DNA of 64,000 nt from Prorocentrum cordatum (Eukaryota > Sar > Dinophyceae > Prorocentrales > Prorocentraceae): the NCBI GenBank assembly GCA_963575745.1, contig CAUYUJ010020586.1, forward strand, positions 62,001-126,000, in the 5' to 3' direction. Below, piece after piece: positions 53,101-63,639 of the stretch; position 1 is the stretch's first letter; the number at the start of each line of letters is the position of its first letter. The notes beneath the pieces are model-generated. The model was given only the letters and a program-made list of their open reading frames with translations, did not search any database and was not told where the DNA came from. Both the position numbers and the translations under genes were made by a program.

Positions 53101-54138
53101 GGCCGTCGGGCCGGCTGGGCCCAGGCTTGATGGGAGTCCGCGGTGTGGGCGGGCTGGTCCAGCGATGGAGTGCCCCTGCGCCTTTGGCCCCTTGTGCTCT
53201 GACCCACTGCTTCCCGTCGGTGTTGGCCGCGGCAAGCAGCCGCCGCTGCAGTACATGGGCCTCGTCCTCCGCGGGCTCGGCGAAGTGGTTGACGAAGGCG
53301 AGGACCTCGCTGGAGACCTCCATGGCCCTGATGTCGCTGAGGGCGGCGATGATGCTGCCCCAATCGGTGCCCTCCTCGGCGGCCCCAGGGGCGCCACCAC
53401 GACTCTCGCCAGATGGGGCAGAATTCCCTGCCTGGTCTGACGGCACCAGCCGGTTTCCCCGTCAGACCATGGGGGCAAAATGGGCCCGCGGCGGCCCCTG
53501 CCCGCAGACGGCCCGGGGGGGTCACCGAGACCATCGCCGCTGACGTTGCCGTGTTGGCTCTGGCCCTCGGCGGCCTCCAGGATGGGCAGCACCACGGCGT
53601 GGGTGGTGAGGCGTCTGGTGACGCTGTTGTACCGATCCTGGAGGGCCCTGGTGGGGCCCTTCTCGCCGATGTGCATGGCCAGCGTGGCCAGGCTGCGCAG
53701 CTGCTGCGAGAGCCACGTCATGCCTCGCGCCTCCCGCTGCGTCAGGGAGTCCACCGGAAGCGGCGGCGCAGGCAGCTCCCGCCACGTGTACACGGGCCCG
53801 CGAAAGTGGCCCGTGCGGGAGTCGAGGTCCTTACCTTCGAAGCAGTGGTACCTGTTGAGGTCATGCTCGAAGGCGGCCGAGACCTCGCGCCAGTAGGTGT
53901 CGATGTCATCCTGCGTGTATTCGCCTCGCCGTACCAACGGTCGAGGCCAGCTGCCAGGCGGCCCCGGGCAGCAGATGGGCAGCTCGAGCGGCCATCGCTG
54001 GGGCTTGTCCAGCTGCAGCACCATAGGCGGCCTCGCCGAGCGCCCCAGCCGCAGGACCACTGCCCGATGCGGTGAGCAGACGATCTCCTGCGAGACGGCT
54101 ACCTCGATCTTGCTGTCGAGGAGGGACTTCGAGACCAC
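50150..54138 (-). pseudogene. LINE-D ORF2 (EN tail, RT, RNase H) with ochre codon in RT and frameshifts
   Basis: 54138 onward: VSKSLLDSKIEVAVSQEIVC and SPHRAVVLRLGRSARPP (EN tail with catalytic His region), linker to about 53480, frameshift, then RT: FFPKAKPAGGVRNLGLLPEI, motif A TYFDLVKCFEYALLHLVW. TAA (52439) breaks the frame between A and B, and the same frame resumes with KGERWIRGIIAGSIFAPLCL (motif B) and CLFFDDLALATHG (motif C, both Asp kept). Then LCQACSGAVGTGRHRSFCCP (zinc-binding), RNase H VFVDGSLLYGAYEGIERAGW, IFAAELWAVYQVL and EIYSDCQAVVEG. A late frameshift near 50740 separates the C-terminal block HHIVTRASRVFCKRCACYAT. The damage is light, so this is a fairly young dead copy. Confidence 0.88.
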
Positions 54139-54140
54139 GA
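50150..54140 (-). mobile_element. LINE-D, 5'-truncated
   Basis: Enters at the last part of the EN domain (54138) directly beside the (GGA)n tract at 54150-54265 and continues through linker, RT, RNase H and the C-terminal Cys module (about 50330-50150). No ORF1 and no EN N-terminus remain. 5' truncation is typical of target-primed reverse transcription. Confidence 0.85.
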
Positions 54141-54149
54141 AGAAATCGC

Positions 54150-54265
54150 GGAGGGGGGGGAGGGAGAGGAGGAGGAGGAGGAGGAGGAGGAGGAGGAGGA
54201 GGAGGAGGAGGAGGAGGAGGAGGAGGAGGAGTAGGAGGAGGAGGAGGAGGAGGAGGAGGAGGGCG
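54150..54265. repeat. (GGA)n tract abutting the truncated LINE-D 5' end
   Basis: Near-pure GGA. It reads (TCC)n on the LINE coding strand. Confidence 0.95.
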
Positions 54266-54269
54266 ACCT

Positions 54270-54900
54270 GGGCGCGAGCCTCGACGACCTCCGGCCCCGC
54301 TGGGGCGTGCAGGCTTGGCCCCAGGATCCCAGGATCGGCGGACCCCCGCCGCCGTCTTCGCTGGTGGCTGTTTTCTTTTTATCCGGCGTTCCGACAGCGG
54401 GCCCAGGCCACGACCTCAGCTTACCCCGAGGCGTCCGCACATCTCCCGTCCGTCCGTCCGTCCGCGGAGACCGCTCCCGCGCCCTCGGGCGCAGGTCTGT
54501 GGTGGTGATGATCGGCGGGCTGGTGGGCTGCTACGTGAGCGTTTTTTTATTCGGCGTTTCGACATTGGGGGGAAAAAGGGGGGGAGGGGGGGGGGGCTGG
54601 CTCCAGACCTCTGCTTAGTGCGACTGTTTGCAAGAGTGCTGCCTCTGGGGGAGGCTCCACCCGCTCGAAGCAGGCGCCCAAGAAACAGCCAAGATCTACT
54701 CCATGGGGGAGGGGAGGAGGGAGGGTTTTGGAGCCCGCGCCCATCGGCAGAACAGTGCTTTAAAAAACGATCACCTGAACAAGGGATCGCCCTGAACAGT
54801 GTTTTTCGTTCTCGTTTGGTCCCCGTAGTCCCTCGCTTCGCCATCCCTCCGCCTTTCCTGCAGCACGGCATCGAAGCGAAACAACGGCCCACGAAATCGA
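54270..54900. other. No gene seen
   Basis: GC-rich with TTTTTATTCGGCGTTTCGACA and a similar TTTTTATCCGGCGTTCCGACA 170 bp apart, a small direct repeat. No supportable protein. Confidence 0.4.
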
Positions 54901-54904
54901 CAGA

Positions 54905-55040
54905 AGAGGAGGAGGAGGAGGAGGAGGAGGAGGAGGAGGAGGAGGAGGAGGAGCAGAAGGCGGAGGAGGAGGAGGAGGAGGAGGAAGAGGAGGAGGAGGA
55001 GGAGGAGGAGGAGGAGAAGGCGGAGGAGAAGGCGGAGGCG
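54905..55040. repeat. (GGA)n microsatellite
   Basis: GGA with AGA and GCG interruptions. Confidence 0.95.
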
Positions 55041-55590
55041 GATGAGCGCCGTTGAGGCCGACCCCCCTGCGATGCACGAGCGGCGGAGGCAGCCCGTGCA
55101 CCGGCGCGCGGCGAGCTCGGCCGGCCAGGGCCGCGCGGCGCGCGGGGGGGGGCGGCCGAGGGCGACGGCCTCGAGGACGGTCAGGGAGCTTACAGAGGAC
55201 GTGCGCGCCCAGCTCTGTGCACGAACACGGCCCCTCGATGCGCGAGACCGGCCGCGTCATACGAACATCTGCGCAGTGCGTGCTCTCGAAACCAGCGTGG
55301 GCTCATCTACGTGCACGTCCTGCTGTCGCTCCTGAACGGTGGGAGCTCGGACGAGCTCGACGAGGGGCGGGGGGCAAGCTCCTGTGTGGACGTCCGAAGT
55401 GCGTGCGGACAGAAATGGGTACCGTCGGAGCGCACGCGAGAGGGCACGCGACGGGACACGAGACTCTTCCGACGGCAGCACGGCCTCCAACAGCGACGGG
55501 GCATAGGGTACCCTGAGCCCGAGCACGCAGAGGACATGAGAAGGGATGGACACGACACACGAGTACGTTAGATTTTGCAGGGTCGACCTG

Positions 55591-55734
55591 CCAACGCGCC
55601 CCGACTGTGAAATGCCCAGCAACAGCTGTTCTCCAGCACCATCAGCGACCGCTGTTGGGTAGCCAACGCGCCCCGACTGTGCAATGCCCAGCAACAGCTG
55701 TTCTCCAGCACCATCAGCGACCGCTGTTGGGTAG
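55591..55734. repeat. 72-bp perfect tandem duplication
   Basis: Starts CCAACGCGCCCCGACTGTG at 55591 and again at 55663, each ending GCGACCGCTGTTGGGTAG. Only one difference (A/C) is seen. Confidence 0.9.
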
Positions 55735-55846
55735 GCGGGCGGATGCCTTCAGAGAAGGTCGACCGCGGCGGCGCGGACAGTTCGGACAGCGGGTCCTGTT
55801 CACAATGAGCAGGAAAAGCTGTTGGGCATCGCGCCCATTCTTTCCA

Positions 55847-56038
55847 TACAGTAGTAGCTCGACCACAAGAAACATTCCACTAGAAAACCCAACCATGCGC
55901 CCCCAGGATGTCCGTCGTTTTTTGGAATGGGAACGTCACGCGTTGTGCAGGAAAACAATCGAAACCCAAGAAACCCTGGGCACCCTGGAGGCAAGCAGGG
56001 TGCTTCTTGGCATGGGCTTCCACTGCACCCATCTCGAT
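55847..56038. mobile_element. 188-bp hairpin element family, copy C
   Basis: TACAGTAGTAGCTCGACCAC opens, and the body keeps CACAAGAAACATTCCAC, CAGGATGTCCGTCG and the stem AACCCAAGAAACCCTGGGCA / AAGCAGGGTGCTTCTTGG. The right end CTTCCACTGCA is a decayed terminal repeat. Confidence 0.7.
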
Positions 56039-56196
56039 CGTCCCGATCCTGGCCGGGCGCAACACCTGCCGCGGCCTTGCGCGGAGGCAACCCCGGCCAG
56101 CTCACCGCACGTGGCTTGCGGGGGTGTACCCCGTGCCTGTCCGCAGCGCATGGGGAGAACGACCGGTGCGAGGAGCTGCAACCGATCATGCTGAGC

Positions 56197-56319
56197 CCGC
56201 CATCGCTCGGACGTCCATTCCCCGTGAATCTTCGGGCTGCGTGCGCTCACTCCCCGCAAGATGACCGAAGGATGTTCCTCGATGGCCCAGGCCAGCAGAA
56301 AATCCACGCGTCCGAGCGA
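56197..56319. mobile_element. TIR family 2, copy 3
   Basis: GCCATCGCTCGGACG ... CGTCCGAGCGAGGCC, with CCGTGAAT, AGATGACCGAAGGATG and TCGATGG in the body matching copies 1 and 2. Confidence 0.7.
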
Positions 56320-56404
56320 GGCCGAGTGAGATACTTTAGGGGGCCACATGCGAGCCCTACCCCAACCCCACACGATTTCAGAGGGGGAGGGTGGGGTTCA
56401 CTTC

Positions 56405-56530
56405 GTTCGGGAGCTTCCCCAGCCCCCTGGCGGCGCCTCCGGCGCCGCCCCTGGCGCGCTCCGCGCGCCAGGGAGGGGGGTCCAGCTCTGATCCCAGAAA
56501 TCCGCGCGGACCTCCGAGTTTTTATAGTCA
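56405..56530. repeat. Fold-back family (CCGCGCGGA), copy
   Basis: Two perfect adjacent hairpins, GGCGGCGCC-tcc-GGCGCCGCC and CTGGCGCGC-tcc-GCGCGCCAG, then AAATCCGCGCGGACCTCCGA, in the same order as at 16640 and 24949. Confidence 0.75.
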
Positions 56531-57430
56531 CGTCACTCTTCTTTCCCGATGTAGAGAAGCCACAAAAAACGTACCCGCCCAACGTCACGTACGTGAACAC
56601 GCCCCCCCCCCCAGTCCGCGAGAGCAGCCGCGTGATGCGAACGTTCGCGCAATTCGTACTCTCGATACCAACGTGGATTCATGTACACGTGCGTCCTTCT
56701 TTCGCTCTTGGATCTCGGCGGCGCGCAGAGGGGGCAGGGGTAGGTGGGAAGGCTTCTTCCGAGCAGCCTCCTAAGAAACTGCCCTCCCCCCCTCCCCTCT
56801 ACGCGTGGGAGGGAAACGTTGTTTGGTGTCCCTGGGCCCTCCACGGGCGCCGGGATTTTTTGGTCTCCACGGGGCCCTCCTAAAGTGTTTCTAAATTTTT
56901 GGTCTCCCGGGGCCCTCCACGGGCCCCGGGATTGTTGAAAAGCGACTCTGGATGAGGATCTGGTCCTTGGGTGAAAACAACAGGGTCCAGGACACGTTTT
57001 CCTCAGGACCCCCTTCCCCGTTCCAAGAATCGGGCTGCATCGGATGCGCCAGGATGAACAAAAAACGCCGTGCCAATATCGGAACCCATCGGAGCGTCGG
57101 AATATCGAAATCGAATCGGATCGAACCGGCCGACATCAATATCGAGTCGGCTTGATCATACCAAAATTGAGCCCGAAGGCCGGGAGGCAGGAAGGGGGTA
57201 TCTTCCTCCCTCCTCCCTCCTCCCTCCCCAGACAATCTCACGCCGCACCAAGAATATCATCGGACAACTTCTCACTGTTTCCTCAAAACCTGAAGGCCCT
57301 TACAGGATGAGAAACATGTCCCAGAGAAGGGGTCGAGATCTCAGCGGGTCCACGTTTTGACAAAACCACGACTTTGGGGATCTGTGTCGTCCTCGTCGAC
57401 GTCGTCATCGTCGTCGTCCTCCCCCCTCCT
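56530..57430. other. No gene seen; duplicated GGGCCCTCCACGGGC block
   Basis: GGGCCCTCCACGGGCGCCGGG and GGGCCCTCCACGGGCCCCGGG (about 56847 and 56909) and TTTTTGGTCTCC twice. Otherwise unremarkable. Confidence 0.45.
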
Positions 57431-57960
57431 TCTTCCACAGATTGAGGGCGGGTCGTTTTCAAAATGTGGTTCTCGCCTTAGCGCCGCGCATATTCGTTGT
57501 AACAAGTGGCAAGAGCTTCGCAGGACGGATTGAGGGCTCTCGCCTTTGACCCGCGCACAGTCTTCTTTGTATAATACTGCAAAAGACTCGCGGCTTCCCA
57601 TGATGGACGCACCAGAAATAATTTTGTGGACGTTTTTACGTTTATGAGGGTGCAACAGTTACGATGATGCGAAATGCTGGAGTCCCAAGTATGGCGTTCT
57701 GGCACGATTCGGGATCATCTAGACGCAACAGTCAAGTTTATCCGTGGCGTTGGAATCCCGAGAACAATGTTTTGGCATGCTTCTAGGTCTTCGAACGGTG
57801 GTCTTCCAACGATGCAAGTCCCTCGATGGAAATGAACCGTTGTATGGGGCCTATGATAGGGGAGTTTGGGGGGAAGGTTTCTTCCAAAATCGTTGGTGCC
57901 TCTTGGGTTTACACTGGTTTTCCTCCTCCTCCTCCTCCTCCTCACCTTCCACCCTGAAAA
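57430..57960 (+). repeat. Dispersed repeat R37, copy 2
   Basis: Collinear with the minus strand of 37605-38100: one and a half minisatellite units (GATTGAGGGCGGGTCGTTTT), CCAGAAATAATTTTG, GGGTGCAACAGTTACG, CTGGCACGATTCGGGATCAT, ACGGTGGTCTTCCAACGATG, GGGTTTACACTGG, ending in a CTCC tract. Both copies contain a related short peptide (MLLGLRTVVFQR here, MLLDLQTVVFQR there). Confidence 0.8.
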
Positions 57961-58115
57961 TGGTTCGCAAAACTAGGCGGAATAGCAAGAGACGGGGACC
58001 TCCCCGTCCTCCCCTCTCCTCCTCCTCCTCCTCCTCCTCCTCCTCCTCCTCCTCCGTCTTCTCCTCCTCCTCCTCCTCCTCCTCCTCCTCCTCCTCCTCC
58101 TCCTCCTCCTCCTTT
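57925..58115. repeat. (TCC)n microsatellite
   Basis: Two TCC blocks separated by about 75 bp. Confidence 0.95.
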
Positions 58116-58119
58116 CCTC

Positions 58120-58687
58120 GCCACTGAACTCCCCTTTTCTTTTCCAATGTCCTGTCTGCCCCCCCCCTCTTGATTCCCTCCCCATTTTGCCCTCCTCCCC
58201 CTCCCCTCGTTCCTTCGTCGATTCCCTCCTCCTCCTACCCCATCCTCCTCGTGCAGCCCCCTCCTCCTCCCCGCTGTTCCCTCTCGCCCTCCCTCTTCTC
58301 CGTGGCCTCGCGCCGTTCTATCCACCCGTCCAGGTACGGCTTGATCTCCGTTTCGACAAAATCGCGGCACTTTCTGCGGAAGTCGACGTGCGACCTCGGG
58401 CCGGCTGGGGCATTCAGGCAGGCCCGACTGTGAAGAGACTGTAGGGTGCTGGGGTGGCCTCGCAAGCGCTCCCGCGCCCGCGCAGATCCAGGCAGAAAAA
58501 GAAAAGGGCTGCCACCGACGACAAGGGCGAAACCGAATGCAGCGACGCGAACGAGGAGGGGAGGGACGCAAATGATGCAGTCCTGCTGCTTCCAACCAGG
58601 ATTCGCCGCCAGCCAGTGATTCTTGGAGCGATCGTTCCACTTGCTCCTCCTGCCCCTCCTCCTACTCCTCTGCTCCTCCGCTCCTCC
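58120..58687. other. No gene seen
   Basis: Pyrimidine-rich to 58280, then GC-rich. No supportable frame. Confidence 0.4.
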
Positions 58688-58755
58688 TCGTGCTCGCGTT
58701 CGTGCTCGTGCTCGTGCTCAAGCTCGTGAACGCACTCGTGTTCGTGCTCCTCCTC
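58688..58755. repeat. (GTGCTC)n hexanucleotide
   Basis: GTGCTCGCGTTCGTGCTCGT-type hexamers. Confidence 0.85.
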
Positions 58756-58799
58756 CTGAAGAATCGCCTGGTTCCTAGTTCGATCATCTCTCCAGGGCC

Positions 58800-59264
58800 G
58801 ACCGGCCCTGGCTGGGGGGAGCAACGTACCCGGCTCAGCTGCGCCCCGGCCGCCCTCGCACCTGCGGCAACGCCGTGGCTGCTGCGCGGCGGCCTGCCAA
58901 CAAGCGCCTGGCGCGCGCGCGCAAGCCGGCCAGCGGCGCCGCGCAACGGTTCTCCGGCGCCGCCCCCCGCGCGAGCCCGCCCGACCGCCAGCGCCGCCCG
59001 GCCGCCGCCAGCGCGCGCCGGCGCCCTGCGCCCAGCCGCCTGCTGCCGGCCCCTGCTGGCGCGCCCTGCGCCCCGCGGCCCGCTTGCCAGCCGCGCAGCG
59101 CCCCGCGCTGAACGCGCGCGTTCCTGCGGCCAGCCGGCCAAGCCAGCCGCTGGGCGCGCGCCCTGGCTCAGCTCGCGCGCGCGCGCGCGGCAGGCAGCGG
59201 GCTCGCCTCCGCCGCCGCCAGTCCTGCGGCGCGCCGCGCCGCGCGAGGCGAGGCGAGCGGAGCG
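58800..59264. other. Extremely GC-rich stretch, no gene
   Basis: GCGCGCGC and GCCGGCCAGC words dominate. All six frames are partly open from composition alone. Confidence 0.5.
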
Positions 59265-60230
59265 GTAAGGCTCCGCGTTGCCGCGCTGCGTCGGCGCCAT
59301 GGCCTGACGCGCCGCCGCCAGCACGGCGGTGTCGCCGCGCGCCCAGGTGCAGAGGAACGCCTGCGCTTCCAGCCTGGCGAGCCCGACGGCCTCGAGCGCG
59401 AAGGCAGTCAGAGCTCGGCTCGGCGACATCGGTGCTTGCGCTCCTCCCAGGCCGTCGCGGCTGCGCCGTCGCGGGCAGCGCGGTCCCGGCCCGCCGGCGC
59501 GTCCGCGCCAAGAGCGCGGCGTCCGTGACCTCCACATCGACGTAGGTCGGGGGTCGTGCCAGCCGCGGGGTCGGTCAAGGCCACGTCGAGGCGGGCTGCC
59601 TCGACAGTGTCATCCGCGCGCGCCCTGTCCCAGGCGGGCGCGAATTGTTTCGTGTCCACGTCCGTCGCGCCTGGGGCGCGCAGCCAGCCGCCGAGCCAGA
59701 CCCTGACGCCGTCGTGGCGATGGGTAGTGCCACCGCCGACGTGGCAGTAGTGCCCTGGCGTCGTTACCAGGCCGACCCCGCAGCGCGCGCCGTCTTCCCG
59801 GCGCCAGAAGCAAGGCGCGGTGGCGGCCGCGGGCAGGGGCAGCTGCAGGCGCAGCCCCAGGGCGGGGAGGAAGTGCGCGTCCGCCAGCCAATGGCTCTCC
59901 TCCGTCAACGGCAGGAGCCAGTTTCGCGCGCCTTTCCCGCCTGCCGAGCGGAGCTGCGCTGGCTGGGTCGGCGGCAAAGTGCCTGGGAGCCGCTGCCGGC
60001 GCGCGGCGCCTTGGCCTTGCTGCGCAGAGCCAGTCCGTGCCGCGCACCAAGGGCGTGCGTCCCGCGCCCTCGGCTACCCCCCGGGCAGTCGGGCACGTCT
60101 GTTGGAAGGCTTCGAGGCTGGGCAATCCGAGCTCGCTGCACGCCAGCCAAGCCCCCACAAAAGCGGGCAGCCTCCAAGAGCGCGAGGCCCTGGAGCCCGA
60201 CTCCGCCGCCAGCGCGGGGCAGGAGGGACA
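59265..60230 (-). pseudogene. 3' remnant of a retroelement ORF: zinc-binding and endonuclease-like tail
   Basis: Joining frames on the minus strand: GAWLACSELGLPSLEAFQQT, ESHWLADAHFLPALGLRLQL, then a Cys/His module CFWRREDGARCGVG...GHYCHVGGGTTHRHDGVRVW, WLRAPGATDVDTKQFAPAWD, RARADDTVEAARLDVALTDP, and after a frame change TYVDVEVTDAALLARTRRRA, KHRCRRAEL and FALEAVGLARLEAQAFL. This order, a C-C-H-C-H-H knuckle then R-L-D-V...Y-V-D-V, is one I associate with the C-terminus of a dinoflagellate reverse-transcriptase family, resembling a PD-(D/E)xK-type restriction-like endonuclease. At least two frameshifts. The RT itself is absent, cut at the TCC tract at 60240. Confidence 0.6.
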
Positions 60231-60239
60231 GGTATTCCT

Positions 60240-60372
60240 CCTCCTTTTCCTCCTCCTCCTCCTCCTCCTTTTTTATCCTCCTCCTTTTTATCCTCCTCCT
60301 CCTCCTCCTCCTCCTCCTCCTCCTCCTCCTCCTCCTCCTCCCCGTCCTCCCCCTCCTCCTCTTCTTCCATAC
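60240..60372. repeat. (TCC)n microsatellite at the 5' cut of the remnant
   Basis: CTCCTCC with short TTTTTATCC interruptions. Confidence 0.95.
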
Positions 60373-60719
60373 CGCGCGGACGAAGACGATGTCTGGATCA
60401 CGGCCGCCCCCAGTTCAGACCACTCGCTGAACTGTCGCGGGGTGTGAAATCGACCTCCTTCCTATTCCTCGGACGAAAACGAAGTCGAGTTCACGATCCG
60501 CTTTTGGTCATACCAGTTGTCGGATTTGCGTTGCTCCTACTATCCGTATCCTGACTGTTGCGCTGTTGCGCACGCGCGGTGGCGGGGTTTGCTGCAGGCA
60601 GCTGAAGGGCTCCACCCACCGCTGCCCCCAGGATTATCGGCCACCCCTGGGTCATTGCAAATTACATACGAGTATGCCGCATCGCCAGATCCCCACATTC
60701 GCTATTTTAGAACCGTGCT

Positions 60720-60750
60720 CACACACCTATATAGATATATATAGATGGGC

Positions 60751-60785
<35 letters not shown>

Positions 60786-60898
60786 CGTATATATAAAAAT
60801 GTATATACACACGTTTAGATATGTATGTATGTACGTATGTGTGTATGCATGTATATACATGCACATCTATATATGCACATATATATATATATATCAAT
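60720..60898. repeat. (TA)n / TATGTA tract
   Basis: TATATA alternating with GTATGT words. Confidence 0.95.
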
Positions 60899-60899
60899 T

Positions 60900-61555
60900 T
60901 ACACATTAGAACCACGCGCGCTGCGTGCGCTGACGTTCGACTCGCAAACGAGCCACGGGTGCCGTTGTAAGCCCCGCTGTGGCTACAACGACGACTTCCA
61001 GCGTTCTCGGGCCCATGCCGTAGTCGCAAAGAAACGCGTAGTCATAACGCGGGGCGCCACGTTCCCGCGCACCTCGCAATCTCGTGGCCGCCTTTGCTTG
61101 GTTTATCGAACTGCGTTTTTTTCTACACTTTCACTTCCGCTCTGCCCAGTCGCGACGCTCAATGTTTTTGCGCATATGCTCGGTCTCCCCATGCCCGATC
61201 ACGCAGACATCCGCCGGCTTCTCGTGTTGGGGTTGGCTCGGGGCCTCGCTGCGCGTGCGTGGGAGGGCGTTGTTTATGTTCCCTCCTCCTTGTGCTCCAG
61301 GCTTCTCGTTCACAGCGATCGTTCAGCTATCGGGTAACTGCAGAGGGCACGCGCATATGCCTCGGTCATCAGCGCCCTTCTCTGCAATCAGTTGTTGTCG
61401 AATCTGTCCACGAGAATGGGGAAGCTCCAGTGTGCTGGACGCCACACCTCATGCCTGCGATAATCGCACCCGTGGGAGCAAAAGGTTCGGGCTCACGGGG
61501 GTTGCTGAATGATTTGCCTGGCAAGTCCCATGTATGGGGTTGCCTGGAGCTCTGG
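60900..61555. other. No gene seen
   Basis: Unique-looking DNA with frames of about 140-170 codons on both strands but no recognisable motif. Confidence 0.4.
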
Positions 61556-61557
61556 CA

Positions 61558-62075
61558 GGGCCTCTGGCGGTACCCTCTTGGCGCTCTGGCGAGGCCTTCC
61601 AGGAGGTGAGGGAAGGGCACGGAACCTAAACTATTGTACAGTATAACCACACCCCGCTCGCTCGGGCGGGTCCGCCCTGCAAGGGTGGGAGAAGCAAACA
61701 TCGTGTGAAAGAGTATGGTGCAGGGATGCCCTGCTCTCGCTGGCGGGGGGTTCCCTGGCGCTCTGGCGGGGCGGCTTGCCCAGGAGGGGAGGGAGGAGCA
61801 CGGCACCTGAGGAAAATTATGGTATAGCCACATCCCGTGCGCTCTAACGGGGCTACGTCGGATGCGGTGGGAGGAGCAAAACATAACAAGGACTGTATAT
61901 GGTATAGTAACGCCCCCCTCGCTCTACCGGGGCCGCCCTTGAGGGGTGGGAGGGGCAAAGCAACTTGTGAAATGATAGGGTATAGCGACGCCCCGCTCGC
62001 TCCGGCGGGGCCTGTCTGGCGCTCTGGCGGGGCCGTCCCAAGAGAGGGGGGAAAAGCACGGAAGCTGAGGGGTGA
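61558..62075. repeat. Degenerate 80-100-bp tandem repeat
   Basis: GGTATAG(C/T)(C/A)AC(A/G)(T/C)CCC, CTCGCTC(C/G)GGCGGGGCC and GGGTGGGAGGAGCA(A/C) recur four to five times in order. Confidence 0.75.
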
Positions 62076-62149
62076 GGGGAAGAAAAGGAAAGAGGAGGTA
62101 ATGGAGGCAAGGGGAGGGGGCGGGAGGGAAGGAGGGACGGAAGGGGGAG

Positions 62150-62640
62150 GCCCGGGCCATCTGGGCCATCTTCGAGCGCCGTGGGGCCTCCCGCTCCCGC
62201 TCAGTGGCCCATCTTGGGCCTGTCCTGGGGCCTCTTGGGCGGTCTGGGGCTCCTCGTGGGCAATTTGGAGGCTCTCTGGAGCCGTTTTGGGGCTCTTTTG
62301 AGGCGTCTTCGGTTGTCTTGGGGCGGTCTTGGGGGCGTCTTCGGCCGTCTTCGAGCATTGGAAGCTCGAGAACGCGAGAAAGCGAAAAACATCGAACGAA
62401 CCAATGCAAATCAATGATTTGGGCTTCTTTGGGCTCTCTCGGGACGTCTCTCGGAGCTCTCTTTGGCCCTCTTGGAGGCCTCTTGGACAAATGTTGAAAC
62501 GCTCTTGTGAGGTCTTGGGCTCTTGGAGCGCTCTTGGGCCATCTTGGCGCCCTCTTGGGACGTCTCTCGGCCCCCTTTGACGTTTTTTGGCGCCCCTCGC
62601 CGGGCCCGAAACGGCCGGAACACACATCAGTGCACTTTGG
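62150..62640. repeat. CCAAGANGGCC array with core, copy 3 (reverse)
   Basis: GGCCATCTTGGGCC / GGGGCTCTTTTGAGGCG words flank a core at 62340-62425 (GAGCATTGGAAGCTCGAGAA, GCGAGAAAGCGAAAAACATC) that is the reverse complement of the core at 31520-31590. Confidence 0.7.
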
Positions 62641-62984
62641 GGGCCCGGGGACCCTAGAACCACGCATGCGCTTCGCGCGCGCTTAACCGGTCGACTGGTG
62701 ATCTCTCGCCAACACAAAGCATTGCTCCTCCGAGCCCGCGGGGCGCGCTCCGACAACGCGTTCCCCGACCGTCGGCTCGAGGAGCAGCAGGAGGCAAACT
62801 GAGCATCGTTCAACCGATCCCTATCCCCACTGGCGTGGCCTGGGCCCTGCTGGTCGATTTACCCCTGACATGCAGGTGCACGTCAACATGCTCTGTTTCC
62901 TCCTGCCTCTTCCTCATTCCTCCTCCTCTCGTCGACCGGTCGACCAATGATCTGTCGCCAAGCTATGGGCCAGGAAAAATGCAG

Positions 62985-63600
62985 CGCAACAGCGCCACGT
63001 TACACTATGCTATGGAACGCCATGATACACCATGCTACGCTATAAAACGCAATGCCACTATGCAGTATGCAATGCAATCGCATGATATACCGTACAGTGC
63101 GCATTGCATGCCATGCCATTCTGTGCTGTGAAATGTTATGGTGATATGTTGGATGATACGCTGAGCCATCTCATTTCATGTTTCCTGTGAAGAACGATGC
63201 TACTGCATTGCATGGTAAGCACAGACACGGCATACCGTGCTATGCAATGCAATGCAATGCTATGCCATGTTATGAACTGCTAGGCTAAACTAAACAGGAC
63301 GACAGTAAGAGCAACAACGGGGGTGTGATATTTGCATGCTTTCGGTTTATTATTGCGAAGAGCAGTACGGTGCTGTTCGGTTAATGTATACGCATTGGAA
63401 TGCCATAGTACGCCACGATGCGTCATGAGATGCAATGCCATGCTGGGCAATGTTACGTCGTGACGTGCAGTGGTAGGCTCAGCTAGACACTGCTATGGAA
63501 TGCGTTACTACGGCATACTGAACCATACTGTGATATGCACTGACACATTTAGCTATGTCGTGCTGTGCTGTGCCATGCCATGTCATGCAACGCTGCGGCG
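62985..63600. repeat. 600-bp ATGC-type degenerate pentanucleotide repeat
   Basis: CATGC, AATGC, TATGC and CACTATG words keep a roughly 5-bp phase throughout, for example GCAATGCAATGCAATGCTAT at 63246. Confidence 0.75.
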
Positions 63601-63639
63601 CCACGATAGGCTAGGCGGTCCTTTCCTATGCACCGGTAT

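Noticed and set aside
58414-59535. 373-codon Arg/Ala-rich minus frame as a gene
   Set aside because: Only its first part matches the retroelement tail; the rest is GC-driven and all frames are open.
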